A DNA stretch of 64,000 nucleotides. Source: Clostridium sp. MCC353. Its GTDB lineage: Bacteria; Bacillota; Clostridia; Lachnospirales; Lachnospiraceae. Position numbers and translations under genes: made by a program. Below, one piece after another: positions 1 to 7,373 of the stretch (its first letter is position 1; every line of letters begins with the position of its first letter). The notes under the pieces were generated by a model. It was not told where the DNA came from. It did not search any database and was given only the letters and a program-made list of their open reading frames with translations. The stretch lies in the NCBI RefSeq assembly GCF_018785315.1, contig NZ_WQPN01000033.1, forward strand, positions 62,001 to 126,000, given 5' to 3'.

Positions 1-283
1 AAACAGCCGCAAGCACTGTAGCTCCCCAGGAAAAGGCGATTTTAATCCCAAAATATTCTATGAAAAAGCGGCCGATAGGGCGCTTAACACCGAACAGATA
101 GAGAAGAAAAAAGCCGGCCACCGTGGGAGGGAGCACCAGAGGAAGGGTTAAGATTCCGTCCAGGAACATTTTCCAGTTTTCATTTTTCATGTTGACGACA
201 AATCTTGCCGCCGCGATTCCCAGAAAGAAGGTGATGCAGATTGCCGCCGATGCCGTTTTAATTGAAATCAACCATGAAGTCAT
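1..283 (-). CDS. modB: Molybdate ABC transporter permease ModB (5' part, cut by window edge)
   Basis: Inner-membrane permease of the molybdate importer, partner of ModA, which lies immediately upstream on the same strand. The 94 visible residues contain hydrophobic segments and the LTLPLVLPPTVAGFFLL stretch typical of ModB around residues 46-62, just before the cytoplasmic coupling region. The start ATG at 283 is preceded by GAAAGGA with a suitable gap. The C-terminal part lies beyond base 1. The start codon and ribosome binding site lie inside a copy of a dispersed near-palindromic repeat also found near 20.84 and 57.76 kb, so this repeat may form the translation initiation region. Family assignment is firm. 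Confidence 0.88.
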   Translation of the reverse strand, partial: MTSWLISIKTASAAICITFFLGIAAARFVVNMKNENWKMFLDGILTLPLVLPPTVAGFFLLYLFGVKRPIGRFFIEYFGIKIAFSWGATVLAAV

Positions 284-313
284 TTTCGAAAATCCTTTCA
301 CGTTTTACTGTTA

Positions 314-563
314 ATGGCTTGGCCCTTTACTGTTAATGGCCTGGCCTCTTGCTGTTTATGGCCTGGCCTTTTGCTGTCACCGACCTGGCCCTTTACTGTT
401 TGTAGCCTGGCCTTTTGCTGTCAACGGCCTGGCCCTTTACTGTTTATAGCCTGGCCTTTTGCTGTCAATAACCTAGCCCTTTACTGTTTATGGCCTGGCC
501 TTTTAATGTAAATGACCTAGCATTTTAATACAGCCTTTTAATGCAGCCTTTTAATACAGCCTT
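314..563 (-). repeat. 22-bp degenerate tandem repeat array between modA and modB
   Basis: About ten units with an exact 22-bp period run from 314 to 533. On the minus strand each unit contains GGCCAGGCC followed by an ACAGYAAA-like part. Three shorter 13-bp units (CCTTTTAATRCAG type) follow to the modA stop codon, which lies in the last unit. There are no unique spacers between units. The same 22-bp unit, in opposite orientation, occurs at 20733-20841. The array fills the whole modA-modB gap. Small open frames across it are artefacts of the 22-bp period. Confidence 0.9.
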
Positions 564-1532
564 TTAATCCCCCAAATTCCCCGTAAACCCATACTTTTCA
601 AACACTCCTATCGCCTCATCCGTCTGCAGAAACTTCACAAACTTCTCCGCCGCGTCTTTATGTTCAGAGGCCGAAACCACTCCCACCGGATAAATGACTT
701 TTTTCGCCAAACTTCCCTCCGGCGCGTCGGCTGCCACTCTTACACGTTCCGTTGTGGCTGCATCCGTAGCGTACACAATCCCTGCGTCCGCACTGCCTTC
801 CGCCACCCAATTTAAAACTTCCGTCACATTGGTTCCCAAACTGGCTTTTGCCGCAGCATCCTCCCATAAACCAAGACTTGTTAATGCCTCCTTCGCATAC
901 TGCCCTGCCGGAACGCTGTCCGGATCGCCCAATGCGATAGAATCGGCATTGACAATATCCTCAAATGAGGTGATTTCTGAATCCGATCCCTCCGGTACGA
1001 TCAGAACAATCTTGTTCTCTAACAGCTCCACAATGCTGTCCCCGTCAACCATGGATTCTTCTTTTAAAGCATTCATCTGTTTCATAGCTGCCGACATGAA
1101 TACATCCGCTTCCAGCCCTTCCTCAATCTGGGTCTGGAGTTTTCCCGAACTGTCGTACGTCGCTTCCACCTTAATTCCCGGATATTTCGCTTCAAACATG
1201 GGGATCAATTCTTCATCATAAGAATACTTCAAGCTGGCCGCCGCCGCAATAAGAATTTTTGTCTCTCCCCCCGAATCTTTCCCTTCATCGGAGGCTTTCA
1301 CCACTTCTTTATCCTTATTTTCTTCCGTCTCAGACTTTGAATCCGCCTTAGAATCGGCCTCATTTCCCTCTCCCGCCTTCTTTTCCCCTGACGCTGCATT
1401 TCCGGTACTTTCCGTTTTACCCACGCCATCCACCGCAGTTCCCGTTTTCCCGCAGGCCGTTAACACTAACATAGACGCTATCGTAGCTGCCATCATAACC
1501 GCCGCCTTTTTCACCAAACTGTTTTTTCTCAT
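564..1532 (-). CDS. modA: Molybdate-binding lipoprotein ModA
   Basis: Extracytoplasmic solute-binding protein of the molybdate ABC importer, 322 aa. It has a lipoprotein signal peptide with lipobox LTAC (Cys27). Residues 30-90 form a long acidic/lysine-rich low-complexity linker. The binding domain begins near residue 92 with ILIAAAASL, whose serine is a usual oxyanion ligand, and continues with YDSSGKLQTQIEEG and ADVFMSAA, all typical of ModA. I chose ATG 1532 because AAGGAGAG precedes it at proper distance; an upstream in-frame extension lacks a ribosome binding site and would bury the signal peptide. A ModE-type palindrome lies about 55 bp upstream, suggesting repression when molybdate is plentiful. 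modB follows after the 22-bp repeat array. The linker is longer than in most ModA proteins. Confidence 0.93.
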   Translation of the reverse strand: MRKNSLVKKAAVMMAATIASMLVLTACGKTGTAVDGVGKTESTGNAASGEKKAGEGNEADSKADSKSETEENKDKEVVKASDEGKDSGGETKILIAAAASLKYSYDEELIPMFEAKYPGIKVEATYDSSGKLQTQIEEGLEADVFMSAAMKQMNALKEESMVDGDSIVELLENKIVLIVPEGSDSEITSFEDIVNADSIALGDPDSVPAGQYAKEALTSLGLWEDAAAKASLGTNVTEVLNWVAEGSADAGIVYATDAATTERVRVAADAPEGSLAKKVIYPVGVVSASEHKDAAEKFVKFLQTDEAIGVFEKYGFTGNLGD

Positions 1533-1585
1533 AATTTTAACTCTCCTTTTCCTTCTCTCATTTTTACGCCCTCGTGGCAGCGCAT

Positions 1586-1609
1586 CGTTATTCTCGTTCA
1601 AGAATAACG
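1586..1609. promoter_or_regulatory. ModE-box-like palindrome upstream of modA
   Basis: A perfect inverted repeat CGTTATTCT-N6-AGAATAACG lies upstream of modA. Its spacing and its outer ATCGTTAT/AACGTTAT character resemble the ModE operator (ATCGNTATATA-N6-TATATAACGAT). A related site with the same left flank (CAGCGCAT) precedes the molybdopterin operon at 5889. A ModE-like protein is encoded at 5969-6337. Binding is inferred. Confidence 0.75.
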
Positions 1610-1616
1610 TTATCAT

Positions 1617-1642
1617 AAAAAAACACTTTTTAAAGTGTTTTC
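1617..1642 (-). terminator. Terminator after yqeB
   Basis: A 9-bp perfect stem (AAACACTTT/AAAGTGTTT) is followed by a T run on the minus strand. The yqeB stop codon lies inside the stem. It separates the molybdopterin operon from modAB. Confidence 0.65.
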
Positions 1643-2433
1643 TTATTTTCAAACCAAAAATGATGCAGAATCGCTTCCAGCACCCCGCCTCCAATCGCCG
1701 AAGCCTTATCTGAAATGCTGAAACAATTCTCCACATTCCCCCGCGGATCCACATCCCCGGACTTCATTCCGGTCTTCACCATCACTCCGTCCTGTAATAA
1801 TCCCCGGACAACTCCGCCAACCTGGGCGTAAACAGGCGAATCCCCGGAATATCCCACCAGATCCCCTTTTTCCACCAGATCCCCGATGGAAACGGTTCCC
1901 TTAAAAATCCCATCCGCCGTGGCTCTGATAATCCGTTCCTTGTCATATCCGCCGATCATTCCCGGCACTCCCGTATTGGGAATGGCGCTTCCGCTCCAGA
2001 TACAGCGGCCCAGGTCATGCCCTCTTTTGGTCTCCACCACGCAGTGGCAGTCCTCTCCCGCCGTAAATCCCGGCCCCACGCCGATGACCATTTCGGCGTC
2101 CGCCATCTTCGTTCCCAAATTGACCTTGGCTAAAATGGCGTCCACCACCACATCAGGTTTCCAGCTCAGCCCCATTTCAGCCCGTTCATCCACCAAAACC
2201 GCAATCCGTCCCTCCCGGTGAGCCGCTTCGATTTCCTCCAGATTCCCGCAGAGCACTCCGGTAATATCCTCTACCTGCATGCTTCCCAGATAGACAGCCG
2301 GTGAAAATGCCACCGTCCTCCGCACAGTCGTCGGCGCCTCAATATCCGTCATCACAACCAAAAACCCGCTCCTGTAAAGCCTGGCTCCAATTCCGCTGGC
2401 CAGATCCCCGGCCCCCTTCACCAATACTTTCAT
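1630..2433 (-). CDS. yqeB: Selenium-dependent molybdenum hydroxylase maturation protein YqeB
   Basis: This 267-aa protein belongs to the YqeB/EF2563 family, whose genes occur only with selenium-dependent molybdenum hydroxylases and which is thought to help make or insert the labile selenium form of the molybdenum cofactor. The N terminus has a Rossmann-type GAGDLASG (residues 7-14). Glycine-rich segments follow (VGVGPGFTAG, PGMIGGYDKERI), and the C terminus reads AIGGGVLEAIL. I take ATG 2433 as start because it forms an ATGA overlap with the mogA stop, implying translational coupling; another ATG lies 9 bp upstream. It is the last gene of the molybdopterin operon, and its partner yqeC is at 7348. 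The biochemical role is inferred from family context. Confidence 0.85.
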   Translation of the reverse strand: MKVLVKGAGDLASGIGARLYRSGFLVVMTDIEAPTTVRRTVAFSPAVYLGSMQVEDITGVLCGNLEEIEAAHREGRIAVLVDERAEMGLSWKPDVVVDAILAKVNLGTKMADAEMVIGVGPGFTAGEDCHCVVETKRGHDLGRCIWSGSAIPNTGVPGMIGGYDKERIIRATADGIFKGTVSIGDLVEKGDLVGYSGDSPVYAQVGGVVRGLLQDGVMVKTGMKSGDVDPRGNVENCFSISDKASAIGGGVLEAILHHFWFENKKTL

Positions 2434-2918
2434 CGTGCACATTCCCCCGCCTTTCCCGTTAATATATCAAGTCCATGAGGCAGCGTATCCAGAATATATC
2501 CCAACGCTTCCTTCACCGCCTTAGGGCTTCCCGGAAGGTTGATAATCAAAGTTCTGCCTCTCATTCCGCTGACCGCCCTGCTCAGCATGGCCCGTTTTGT
2601 TATGCTCAAACTGTAAGACCGGATGGCCTCCGCAATTCCAGGCGCCATGCGGTCACAGACTGCCAGCGTAGCTTCCGGCGTGATATCCCTGGGCGAAAAC
2701 CCGGTTCCCCCCGTGGTGAGGATCAAATCACAGCGCTCCTCATCCGAAAGCCTGATCATCTCCGCCTTCAGCCCCTCCATCTCATCCGCCAAAACCCGGT
2801 AACTGACCACCTGGTACAATTCCCCCGGCAGCATAGTTTCAATAGCCGGTCCGCTTAAATCTTCCCGCTCCCCGGCCGCTCCCTTGTCGCTGGAAGTAAT
2901 AATCCCTACTCGGTACAT
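2430..2918 (-). CDS. mogA: Molybdopterin adenylyltransferase (MogA/MoaB family)
   Basis: Cytoplasmic enzyme that adenylates molybdopterin before metal insertion. The 162-aa sequence has the MoCF motifs TTGGTGFSPRD (from residue 68) and PGSPKAVKE (129-137), and its length matches the single-domain family. It overlaps the upstream MOSC gene by 13 bp and the downstream yqeB gene by 4 bp, which indicates a tightly coupled operon. Sequence alone does not separate MogA from MoaB; the gene symbol is the broader functional call. Confidence 0.88.
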   Translation of the reverse strand: MYRVGIITSSDKGAAGEREDLSGPAIETMLPGELYQVVSYRVLADEMEGLKAEMIRLSDEERCDLILTTGGTGFSPRDITPEATLAVCDRMAPGIAEAIRSYSLSITKRAMLSRAVSGMRGRTLIINLPGSPKAVKEALGYILDTLPHGLDILTGKAGECAR

Positions 2919-3340
2919 ATCTCAATCTCGTCTCCTGTCTTTATGGTCCCGCCCTGCAGAACCTTTGTGAAAATGCCATTGGTGGGCATGATGCATTCCC
3001 CCATCTTCTTATAAATCTCACAGTGGCTGTGGCATTCCTTTCCAATCTGCGTCACTTCCAAAAGCACATCCCCGCTTCGAAGCAGAGTTCCCACCGGAAG
3101 ATTTATCAGGTCAATGCCTGAAACCACCAGATTTTCCCCGAACGCCCCGTCTTTTACCTCTGCTCCCCGGGCTTTAAACGCTTCTATGGTTTCATACGAA
3201 AGCAGGCTCACCTGACGATGCCATTTCCCCGCGTGCGCGTCCTTTTCAATTCCAAAATCCGTAATGAATACCGCTTTTTCAATTCTGCTTTTTTGAGTGC
3301 CCTTTTTTTCACTGATGCAGATTGCCATGATCTTTCCCAT
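2906..3340 (-). CDS. MOSC domain protein
   Basis: A small stand-alone MOSC (Moco sulfurase C-terminal) protein of 144 aa. Family motifs are DAHAG (34-38), HRQVSLLS (41-48) and FGENLVVSG (67-75). The conserved cysteine region is KECHSHC (101-107), with another Cys at 116. MOSC proteins bind the molybdenum cofactor or carry sulfur; in this operon, next to yqeB, a role in cofactor sulfuration, selenation or delivery is plausible but inferred. The start has AGGAGG at good distance, and this ribosome binding site lies across the moaA stop codon. Confidence 0.85.
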   Translation of the reverse strand: MGKIMAICISEKKGTQKSRIEKAVFITDFGIEKDAHAGKWHRQVSLLSYETIEAFKARGAEVKDGAFGENLVVSGIDLINLPVGTLLRSGDVLLEVTQIGKECHSHCEIYKKMGECIMPTNGIFTKVLQGGTIKTGDEIEICTE

Positions 3341-3343
3341 AAC

Positions 3344-4306
3344 TCATCCTCCTATCTGATTCATATTGAACGATCCAGAACCCGCCGTTTCAAAATGATG
3401 GCTTACCGGCTTTTGGGCAATGGTCTGTTTCATCAATTCCGTCAATTCCTTATCATTCATACCGGCGCGTATCCGGTCCCTTAAATTAATCCCCTCTTCC
3501 GATGCCAGGCACAGCTTCAAAAATCCGTCCGAAGTCAGACGCACACGGTTGCATCTGTCACAGAATTTATGATGGACCGCGCTGATAAAACCGGCGCAGC
3601 CCCGGCTGCCGAACTCATAATAACGGGCCGGGCCATGGCCCCAGATCCGTTTTGATTCCCTCAGATCCGGATAACGGCTCTTTAAAATATCCAGAAGCGC
3701 TTCATTGTCCATCGCATGGAACCGGCAGCCCTGCCCGATGGGCATCATCTCGATAAACCGCACAGGAATCTGTTTTTCCTCCGAAAATGCCGCGAAATCC
3801 AGCACATCCTCCCGCGTCAGATCTTCCATCACCGCACAGTTCAACTTCACGTTCAGCCCACAGGCCGCCGCCTCATCAATCCCTTTCATGACCTGCTCAA
3901 AGCTGTCCCTTCTGGTGATTTCAGCAAAATGCAGCCGGTCCAGCGTATCCAAACTCACATTCACGCAGGAAATCCCCGCAGCCTTTAATTCCCCGGCCTG
4001 TTCCTCTAAAAGGCAGCCGTTGGTCGTAATAGTCACATCCTCGATTCCCGGCAGATCATGAAGCCTTTTAGCCAGATAAGGCAGATTTTTCCTCACTAAC
4101 GGCTCCCCGCCAGTCAGTTTAATTGTTTTAATTCCCAACTCCACTCCGCAGCGGCAGATCATTTCAATCTCTTCAAAGGTCAGGATCTCATCATGGCTGA
4201 TCAGCTCGGTTCCCTCTTCCGGCATACAGTAACAGCACCTCAAATTGCACCGGTCCGTCACCGAAATCCTTATATAGTCAATCCTTCTTCCCGTTTTGTC
4301 AATCAT
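3344..4306 (-). CDS. moaA: GTP 3',8-cyclase MoaA
   Basis: Radical-SAM enzyme that starts molybdopterin synthesis by cyclising GTP to 3',8-cyclo-dihydro-GTP, which MoaC converts to cyclic pyranopterin monophosphate. The N-terminal cluster motif is C20-x3-C24-x2-C27. The C-terminal substrate-side cluster is C249-x2-C252-x13-C266. The protein ends in the GG dipeptide characteristic of MoaA. Length (320 aa) is normal. It overlaps moaC by 8 bp and is followed by the MOSC gene after 3 bp. Confidence 0.96.
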   Translation of the reverse strand: MIDKTGRRIDYIRISVTDRCNLRCCYCMPEEGTELISHDEILTFEEIEMICRCGVELGIKTIKLTGGEPLVRKNLPYLAKRLHDLPGIEDVTITTNGCLLEEQAGELKAAGISCVNVSLDTLDRLHFAEITRRDSFEQVMKGIDEAAACGLNVKLNCAVMEDLTREDVLDFAAFSEEKQIPVRFIEMMPIGQGCRFHAMDNEALLDILKSRYPDLRESKRIWGHGPARYYEFGSRGCAGFISAVHHKFCDRCNRVRLTSDGFLKLCLASEEGINLRDRIRAGMNDKELTELMKQTIAQKPVSHHFETAGSGSFNMNQIGG

Positions 4307-4787
4307 GGCTTCCCTCTTTCAGATAAAGGCCGCTCTTTCCCCCGTCCTTTTTCAGCAGACAGACATCGCTGATCCTCATTCCCCGGTCCATGGCCTTACA
4401 CATGTCGTAAACAGTTAAAAGGGCGATATTCACTCCTGTCAGCGCTTCCATCTCAACCCCTGTTTTCCCAAAGGTTTTCACGGTGCACACCGCCTCCACG
4501 GAACATTCCTCCCGGTGAAGTTCAAATTCCAGGCTGCATTTGGTCAGCATCAGAATATGGCAGAGGGGAATCAGTTCCGATGTCCTCTTCGCCCCCATGA
4601 TGCCGGCCACCCGGGCCACTCCCAGCACGTCGCCTTTCTTGGCGGTTTTATTGCAGATCGCCTCGAACACCTCTTCATTGACATAGATCTTTCCACAGGC
4701 CACGGCAACCCGCTCCGTCTCCGCCTTCTCTCCCACATCCACCATCCAGGCATTGCCGTCTTTATCAAAATGTGTTAATTCTCCCAT
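4299..4787 (-). CDS. moaC: Cyclic pyranopterin monophosphate synthase MoaC
   Basis: Acts directly after MoaA. The 162-aa protein shows family signatures: [20 protein letters not shown] in the first half and [24 protein letters not shown] in the second, with the conserved lysine-rich C terminus (KKDGGKSG). It sits 6 bp after the moeA-like gene and overlaps moaA. The ribosome binding site AAAGGAAC is close to the ATG, consistent with coupling to the upstream gene. Confidence 0.95.
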   Translation of the reverse strand: MGELTHFDKDGNAWMVDVGEKAETERVAVACGKIYVNEEVFEAICNKTAKKGDVLGVARVAGIMGAKRTSELIPLCHILMLTKCSLEFELHREECSVEAVCTVKTFGKTGVEMEALTGVNIALLTVYDMCKAMDRGMRISDVCLLKKDGGKSGLYLKEGSHD

Positions 4788-4793
4788 GTTCCT

Positions 4794-5831
4794 TTACCAT
4801 CCTTTTCCAAATCCGCAGTTGGGATAAGTACAGATTTCACAGTTTAAGCAAAGGCCGCCTCTGCCCAGCCTGTCGATTTCCTCTTTGGTCACCGGATCGT
4901 CAGCCAGAAGCCTTGGCAGCACCAGATCGAAAATCGTGCGTTTTGCATACATCACACAGCCGGGAAGGCCTGCCACCGGAATCCGTTTCTGTCCGTCCCC
5001 TTTGGCATAGGCCAGCATGAACATGGCGCCAGGCAGCACCGGCGCTCCGTAAGTCACAACCTCCGCTCCCGTATTCTTGATGGCCAGCGGCGTCTTGTCA
5101 TCCGGGTCCACGCTCATTCCTCCGCTGCACAGCACCAGATCGGCTCCCTTGGCGATGAAGTCCAAAACCGCTTTTGTGGTATGTTCCGGGTTATCGTCCG
5201 TCAGGGTCTGCCCCAATATCTCACATCCGTATTCCTCCGCCTTTTTCACCAGCACAGGTCCGAATTTATCTTCAATCCTTCCATGGAACACTTCGCTTCC
5301 GGTGGTCACTATCCCCACTTTTTTCTTATTATAGGGAAGGAGGGTGAATATGGGCCTGCCTTCACATGCGGCCCTGGCCTGTTCCATCTTTTCCTTTTTA
5401 ATCACCAGCGGAATGATCCGGGTGCCGCAGATCTTGTCCCCCTTTTTCACCGGAGTGTTGGGGTGGCGGGATGCGATCATCATATCTCCCAGACTGTTGA
5501 TCTTATCCAGCAGTTCCGTATCTATTTTAAGCAGGCCGTCAACGGCTGCCGATAATTCAATTTTACCTTCTTTTACCTCACTCCGGTTCATGAAATCATT
5601 GCGGCACAGCTCATACAATATTTCCGCCGCTTCATTTTCATGATACATGGTTTCGTCATTTTCCCAGATATAGAGATGTTCTTTTCCCAGGGACAGAAGG
5701 ACCGGTATATCCTCTTTCGTAACCACATGCCCCTTCCGGAACCTGGCGTCCTTCACCACTCCCGGTATAATCTGTGTAATATCATGGCACAACACCTGTC
5801 CAACTGCATCCTCTGTGCGAATTTCTTTCAT
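4794..5831 (-). CDS. MoeA-like molybdopterin-binding protein with C-terminal cysteine cluster
   Basis: A 345-aa molybdopterin-binding protein, probably involved in molybdenum insertion. Residues 1-150 resemble the MoeA N-terminal region; the MoCF/MPT-binding domain spans about 168-310 with GIVTTGSEVFHGRIEDKFGP, CSGGMSVDPDD, PVLPGAMF and GLPGCVMYA. It is shorter than MoeA (about 400 aa), and in place of the last MoeA domain it ends in a short cysteine-rich tail (CLNCEICTYPNC) that could bind metal. First gene of the molybdopterin operon, with GGAGG before ATG 5831 and a ModE-like palindrome about 60 bp upstream. The exact step is not settled by sequence. Confidence 0.82.
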   Translation of the reverse strand: MKEIRTEDAVGQVLCHDITQIIPGVVKDARFRKGHVVTKEDIPVLLSLGKEHLYIWENDETMYHENEAAEILYELCRNDFMNRSEVKEGKIELSAAVDGLLKIDTELLDKINSLGDMMIASRHPNTPVKKGDKICGTRIIPLVIKKEKMEQARAACEGRPIFTLLPYNKKKVGIVTTGSEVFHGRIEDKFGPVLVKKAEEYGCEILGQTLTDDNPEHTTKAVLDFIAKGADLVLCSGGMSVDPDDKTPLAIKNTGAEVVTYGAPVLPGAMFMLAYAKGDGQKRIPVAGLPGCVMYAKRTIFDLVLPRLLADDPVTKEEIDRLGRGGLCLNCEICTYPNCGFGKGW

Positions 5832-5888
5832 GTTAATCCTCCATGTTAAAGCGTTTTTTCACACACGCTCTAACCTCCTCAGCGCATT

Positions 5889-5912
5889 CGTTATTTTCAA
5901 GTAAGAATATCC
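5889..5912. promoter_or_regulatory. ModE-box-like site upstream of molybdopterin operon
   Basis: CGTTATTTT-N6-AGAATATCC has the same 9-6-9 layout as the modA site, with three differences in the 18 arm positions, and follows the same CAGCGCAT flank. It lies between the end of the ModE-like gene and the start of the moeA-like gene. Function is inferred. Confidence 0.6.
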
Positions 5913-5920
5913 AAATGAAA

Positions 5921-5946
5921 TGAAAAGAGTTCCTCCTGCGGAACTC
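5921..5946 (-). terminator. Terminator after the ModE-like gene
   Basis: A 7-bp perfect stem GAGTTCC/GGAACTC with a 6-nt loop is followed on the minus strand by TTTTCATTTC. It probably ends the leftward purine operon. Confidence 0.7.
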
Positions 5947-5968
5947 CCGCCTCTGTGTACGGCCAGCC

Positions 5969-6337
5969 CTAAAAACCGCCGTTTTCGCCTTCTGCCCTTT
6001 TAAATATCCGGCCGAAAATCTCTTCCGCCGCCTTCTGGGTTTCCTCCTGGAATTCCAGGTAACGGTTCAAAAACTCCTCGCCTTTTTCCGTGAGCACCGT
6101 CCCCCCGCCGCTTTCGCCGCCTCTGGTTCCTTCCATCAATTGAAAACCCAGGTCCTGCTCCGCATTCCGGATGATCTTCCACGCCTTTGAATAAGACATG
6201 TTCATCTCCTTACAGGCGGCCGATAAAGAAGAAGTTTCCTTCACCAGCTTCATAAGAGTGGAAACTCCCGGGCCAAAATTGCGCTCTTCCCTGTATACGC
6301 GAAGACGCATATGAAACTTAAACGTACCGTCTTCCAT
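5969..6337 (-). CDS. ModE-type winged-helix regulator (DNA-binding domain only)
   Basis: Small DNA-binding regulator of the ModE N-terminal family. The core FGPGVSTLMKLVKETSSLSAACKEMNMSYSKAWKIIRNAEQDLG matches the ModE helix-turn-helix, followed by a wing (GGESGGGTVLTEKG) and a C-terminal helix. No TOBE (molybdate-binding) domains follow, so how or whether it senses molybdate is unclear. I chose the ATG at 6337 (122 aa) because GGAGG lies five bases upstream; ATGs at 6349 and 6340 are alternatives. It is the last gene of the leftward purine operon and is the obvious candidate for the palindromes at 1586 and 5889. Confidence 0.83.
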   Translation of the reverse strand: MEDGTFKFHMRLRVYREERNFGPGVSTLMKLVKETSSLSAACKEMNMSYSKAWKIIRNAEQDLGFQLMEGTRGGESGGGTVLTEKGEEFLNRYLEFQEETQKAAEEIFGRIFKRAEGENGGF

Positions 6338-6353
6338 CATTTCCTCCATCCTG

Positions 6354-7373
6354 TCAGCAGGATTCAAACAATATATCCACTTCGCCGCCGCACCACATAC
6401 CAAGGGCTCCGGCCGTTTCCGTATTCAGACGGTAAGTCTTTACCTCTTTTTCCACTCCCCGGGCCAGCAGATCGGCTGCATGTTCCACTGCCTTATATTC
6501 TATCATACCTCCGCCAATGGTGCCACATAAATTTCCATCCGTAAATACGATCATCCGGCTTCCGATCCCTCTGGGGGCAGATCCCCTTTTTCCAATAATC
6601 CTGAGAAGCATTCTGGGACCGCTGCTCTCCTGTTCCAAAACTTCCCTCATTCCATTCTCTATGTAGCTGGCCGGATGGTCAGCGTTCTTCCTCTGGATCA
6701 ACTGGGCAATAATGCTGATTGCGATCTCTCTGGGCGTTTCCCCTCCGATGGGCAGGCCGATGGGCGCATGAACCTCATCCAGCTGCTCCTGCGAAAATCC
6801 CTTCTCTTTCAGGGCATCCATGGTCTTTTTCACTTTTCCCCTGCTGCCAATCATGCCCACATATCCGTAAGGGCGCTTTAAAACCAGCTCCAGGCACTCC
6901 AAATCCGCCGCATGCCCCCGGGTCACAATCACGTAATAGGCATTGGGAGAGAATACCCTCTGTTCCAATGTCTCCTTAAAATCCCGGCAGATGCACTCCT
7001 TTGCCTTTGGAAAACGCTCACGGTTGGCAAATTCCTCCCTGTCGTCTAAAACCGTATAGGGATATTCCAGGTAATCCGCCATAAAAGCCAGCTCCTGGGA
7101 AATATGGCCGCCTCCGCAGATGACTAACTCCGGTTCCTGAACCATGCGTTCCACGAAAATCTGCTCCCCGAAAGCTTCATACTGATAAGGGCAGAGGGTT
7201 AAATCGGCCAGCATGACCGCCGCGCTCCAGAACTGGTCCATTCCCGAATTCAGGGAAATGAATTCCCCGTCCTGTAAGATCACTTTTTCTCCCAGCGAAG
7301 ACCCGGATACCACGGTAAAAAGGTAAATCGGCCCCTGTTCCAGCCGTCTAGTTATCTCCTGATATGCATTCAT
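6354..7373 (-). CDS. XdhC/CoxI-family molybdenum hydroxylase maturation protein, domains in swapped order
   Basis: XdhC-type proteins bind molybdenum cofactor and help sulfurate and insert it into hydroxylases such as xanthine dehydrogenase. Here residues about 80-235 form the Rossmann domain (ELVICGGGHISQELA, then VTRGHAADLECL, GYVGMIGSRGKV, APIGLPIGGETPREIA). The XdhC_CoxI domain comes after it (GKRGSAPRGIGSRM from 262, GTIGGGMIEYKA from 284, ending in MWCGGEVDILFE). In the usual XdhC this domain is N-terminal, so the order appears reversed. Start ATG 7373 has AAGGAG; it overlaps the upstream yqeC-type gene by 26 bp. 339 aa. Confidence 0.87.
   Translation of the reverse strand: MNAYQEITRRLEQGPIYLFTVVSGSSLGEKVILQDGEFISLNSGMDQFWSAAVMLADLTLCPYQYEAFGEQIFVERMVQEPELVICGGGHISQELAFMADYLEYPYTVLDDREEFANRERFPKAKECICRDFKETLEQRVFSPNAYYVIVTRGHAADLECLELVLKRPYGYVGMIGSRGKVKKTMDALKEKGFSQEQLDEVHAPIGLPIGGETPREIAISIIAQLIQRKNADHPASYIENGMREVLEQESSGPRMLLRIIGKRGSAPRGIGSRMIVFTDGNLCGTIGGGMIEYKAVEHAADLLARGVEKEVKTYRLNTETAGALGMWCGGEVDILFESC

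Noticed and set aside
314-511. Plus-strand open frame of 65 aa with repeated tryptophan/proline pattern
   Set aside because: Produced by the 22-bp repeat array (66 bases equal 22 codons); no ribosome binding site and no protein-like composition.
314-563. CRISPR array
   Set aside because: Repeats are directly adjacent at 22 bp without unique spacers, degenerate, and no cas genes are near.
694-1221. 175-codon plus-strand frame inside modA
   Set aside because: Shadow of modA in another strand; no ribosome binding site or homology signs.
5832-5968. Moco riboswitch upstream of the molybdopterin operon
   Set aside because: The gap is short and shows a ModE-like palindrome and a terminator, not the multi-helix aptamer expected for the Moco RNA motif.
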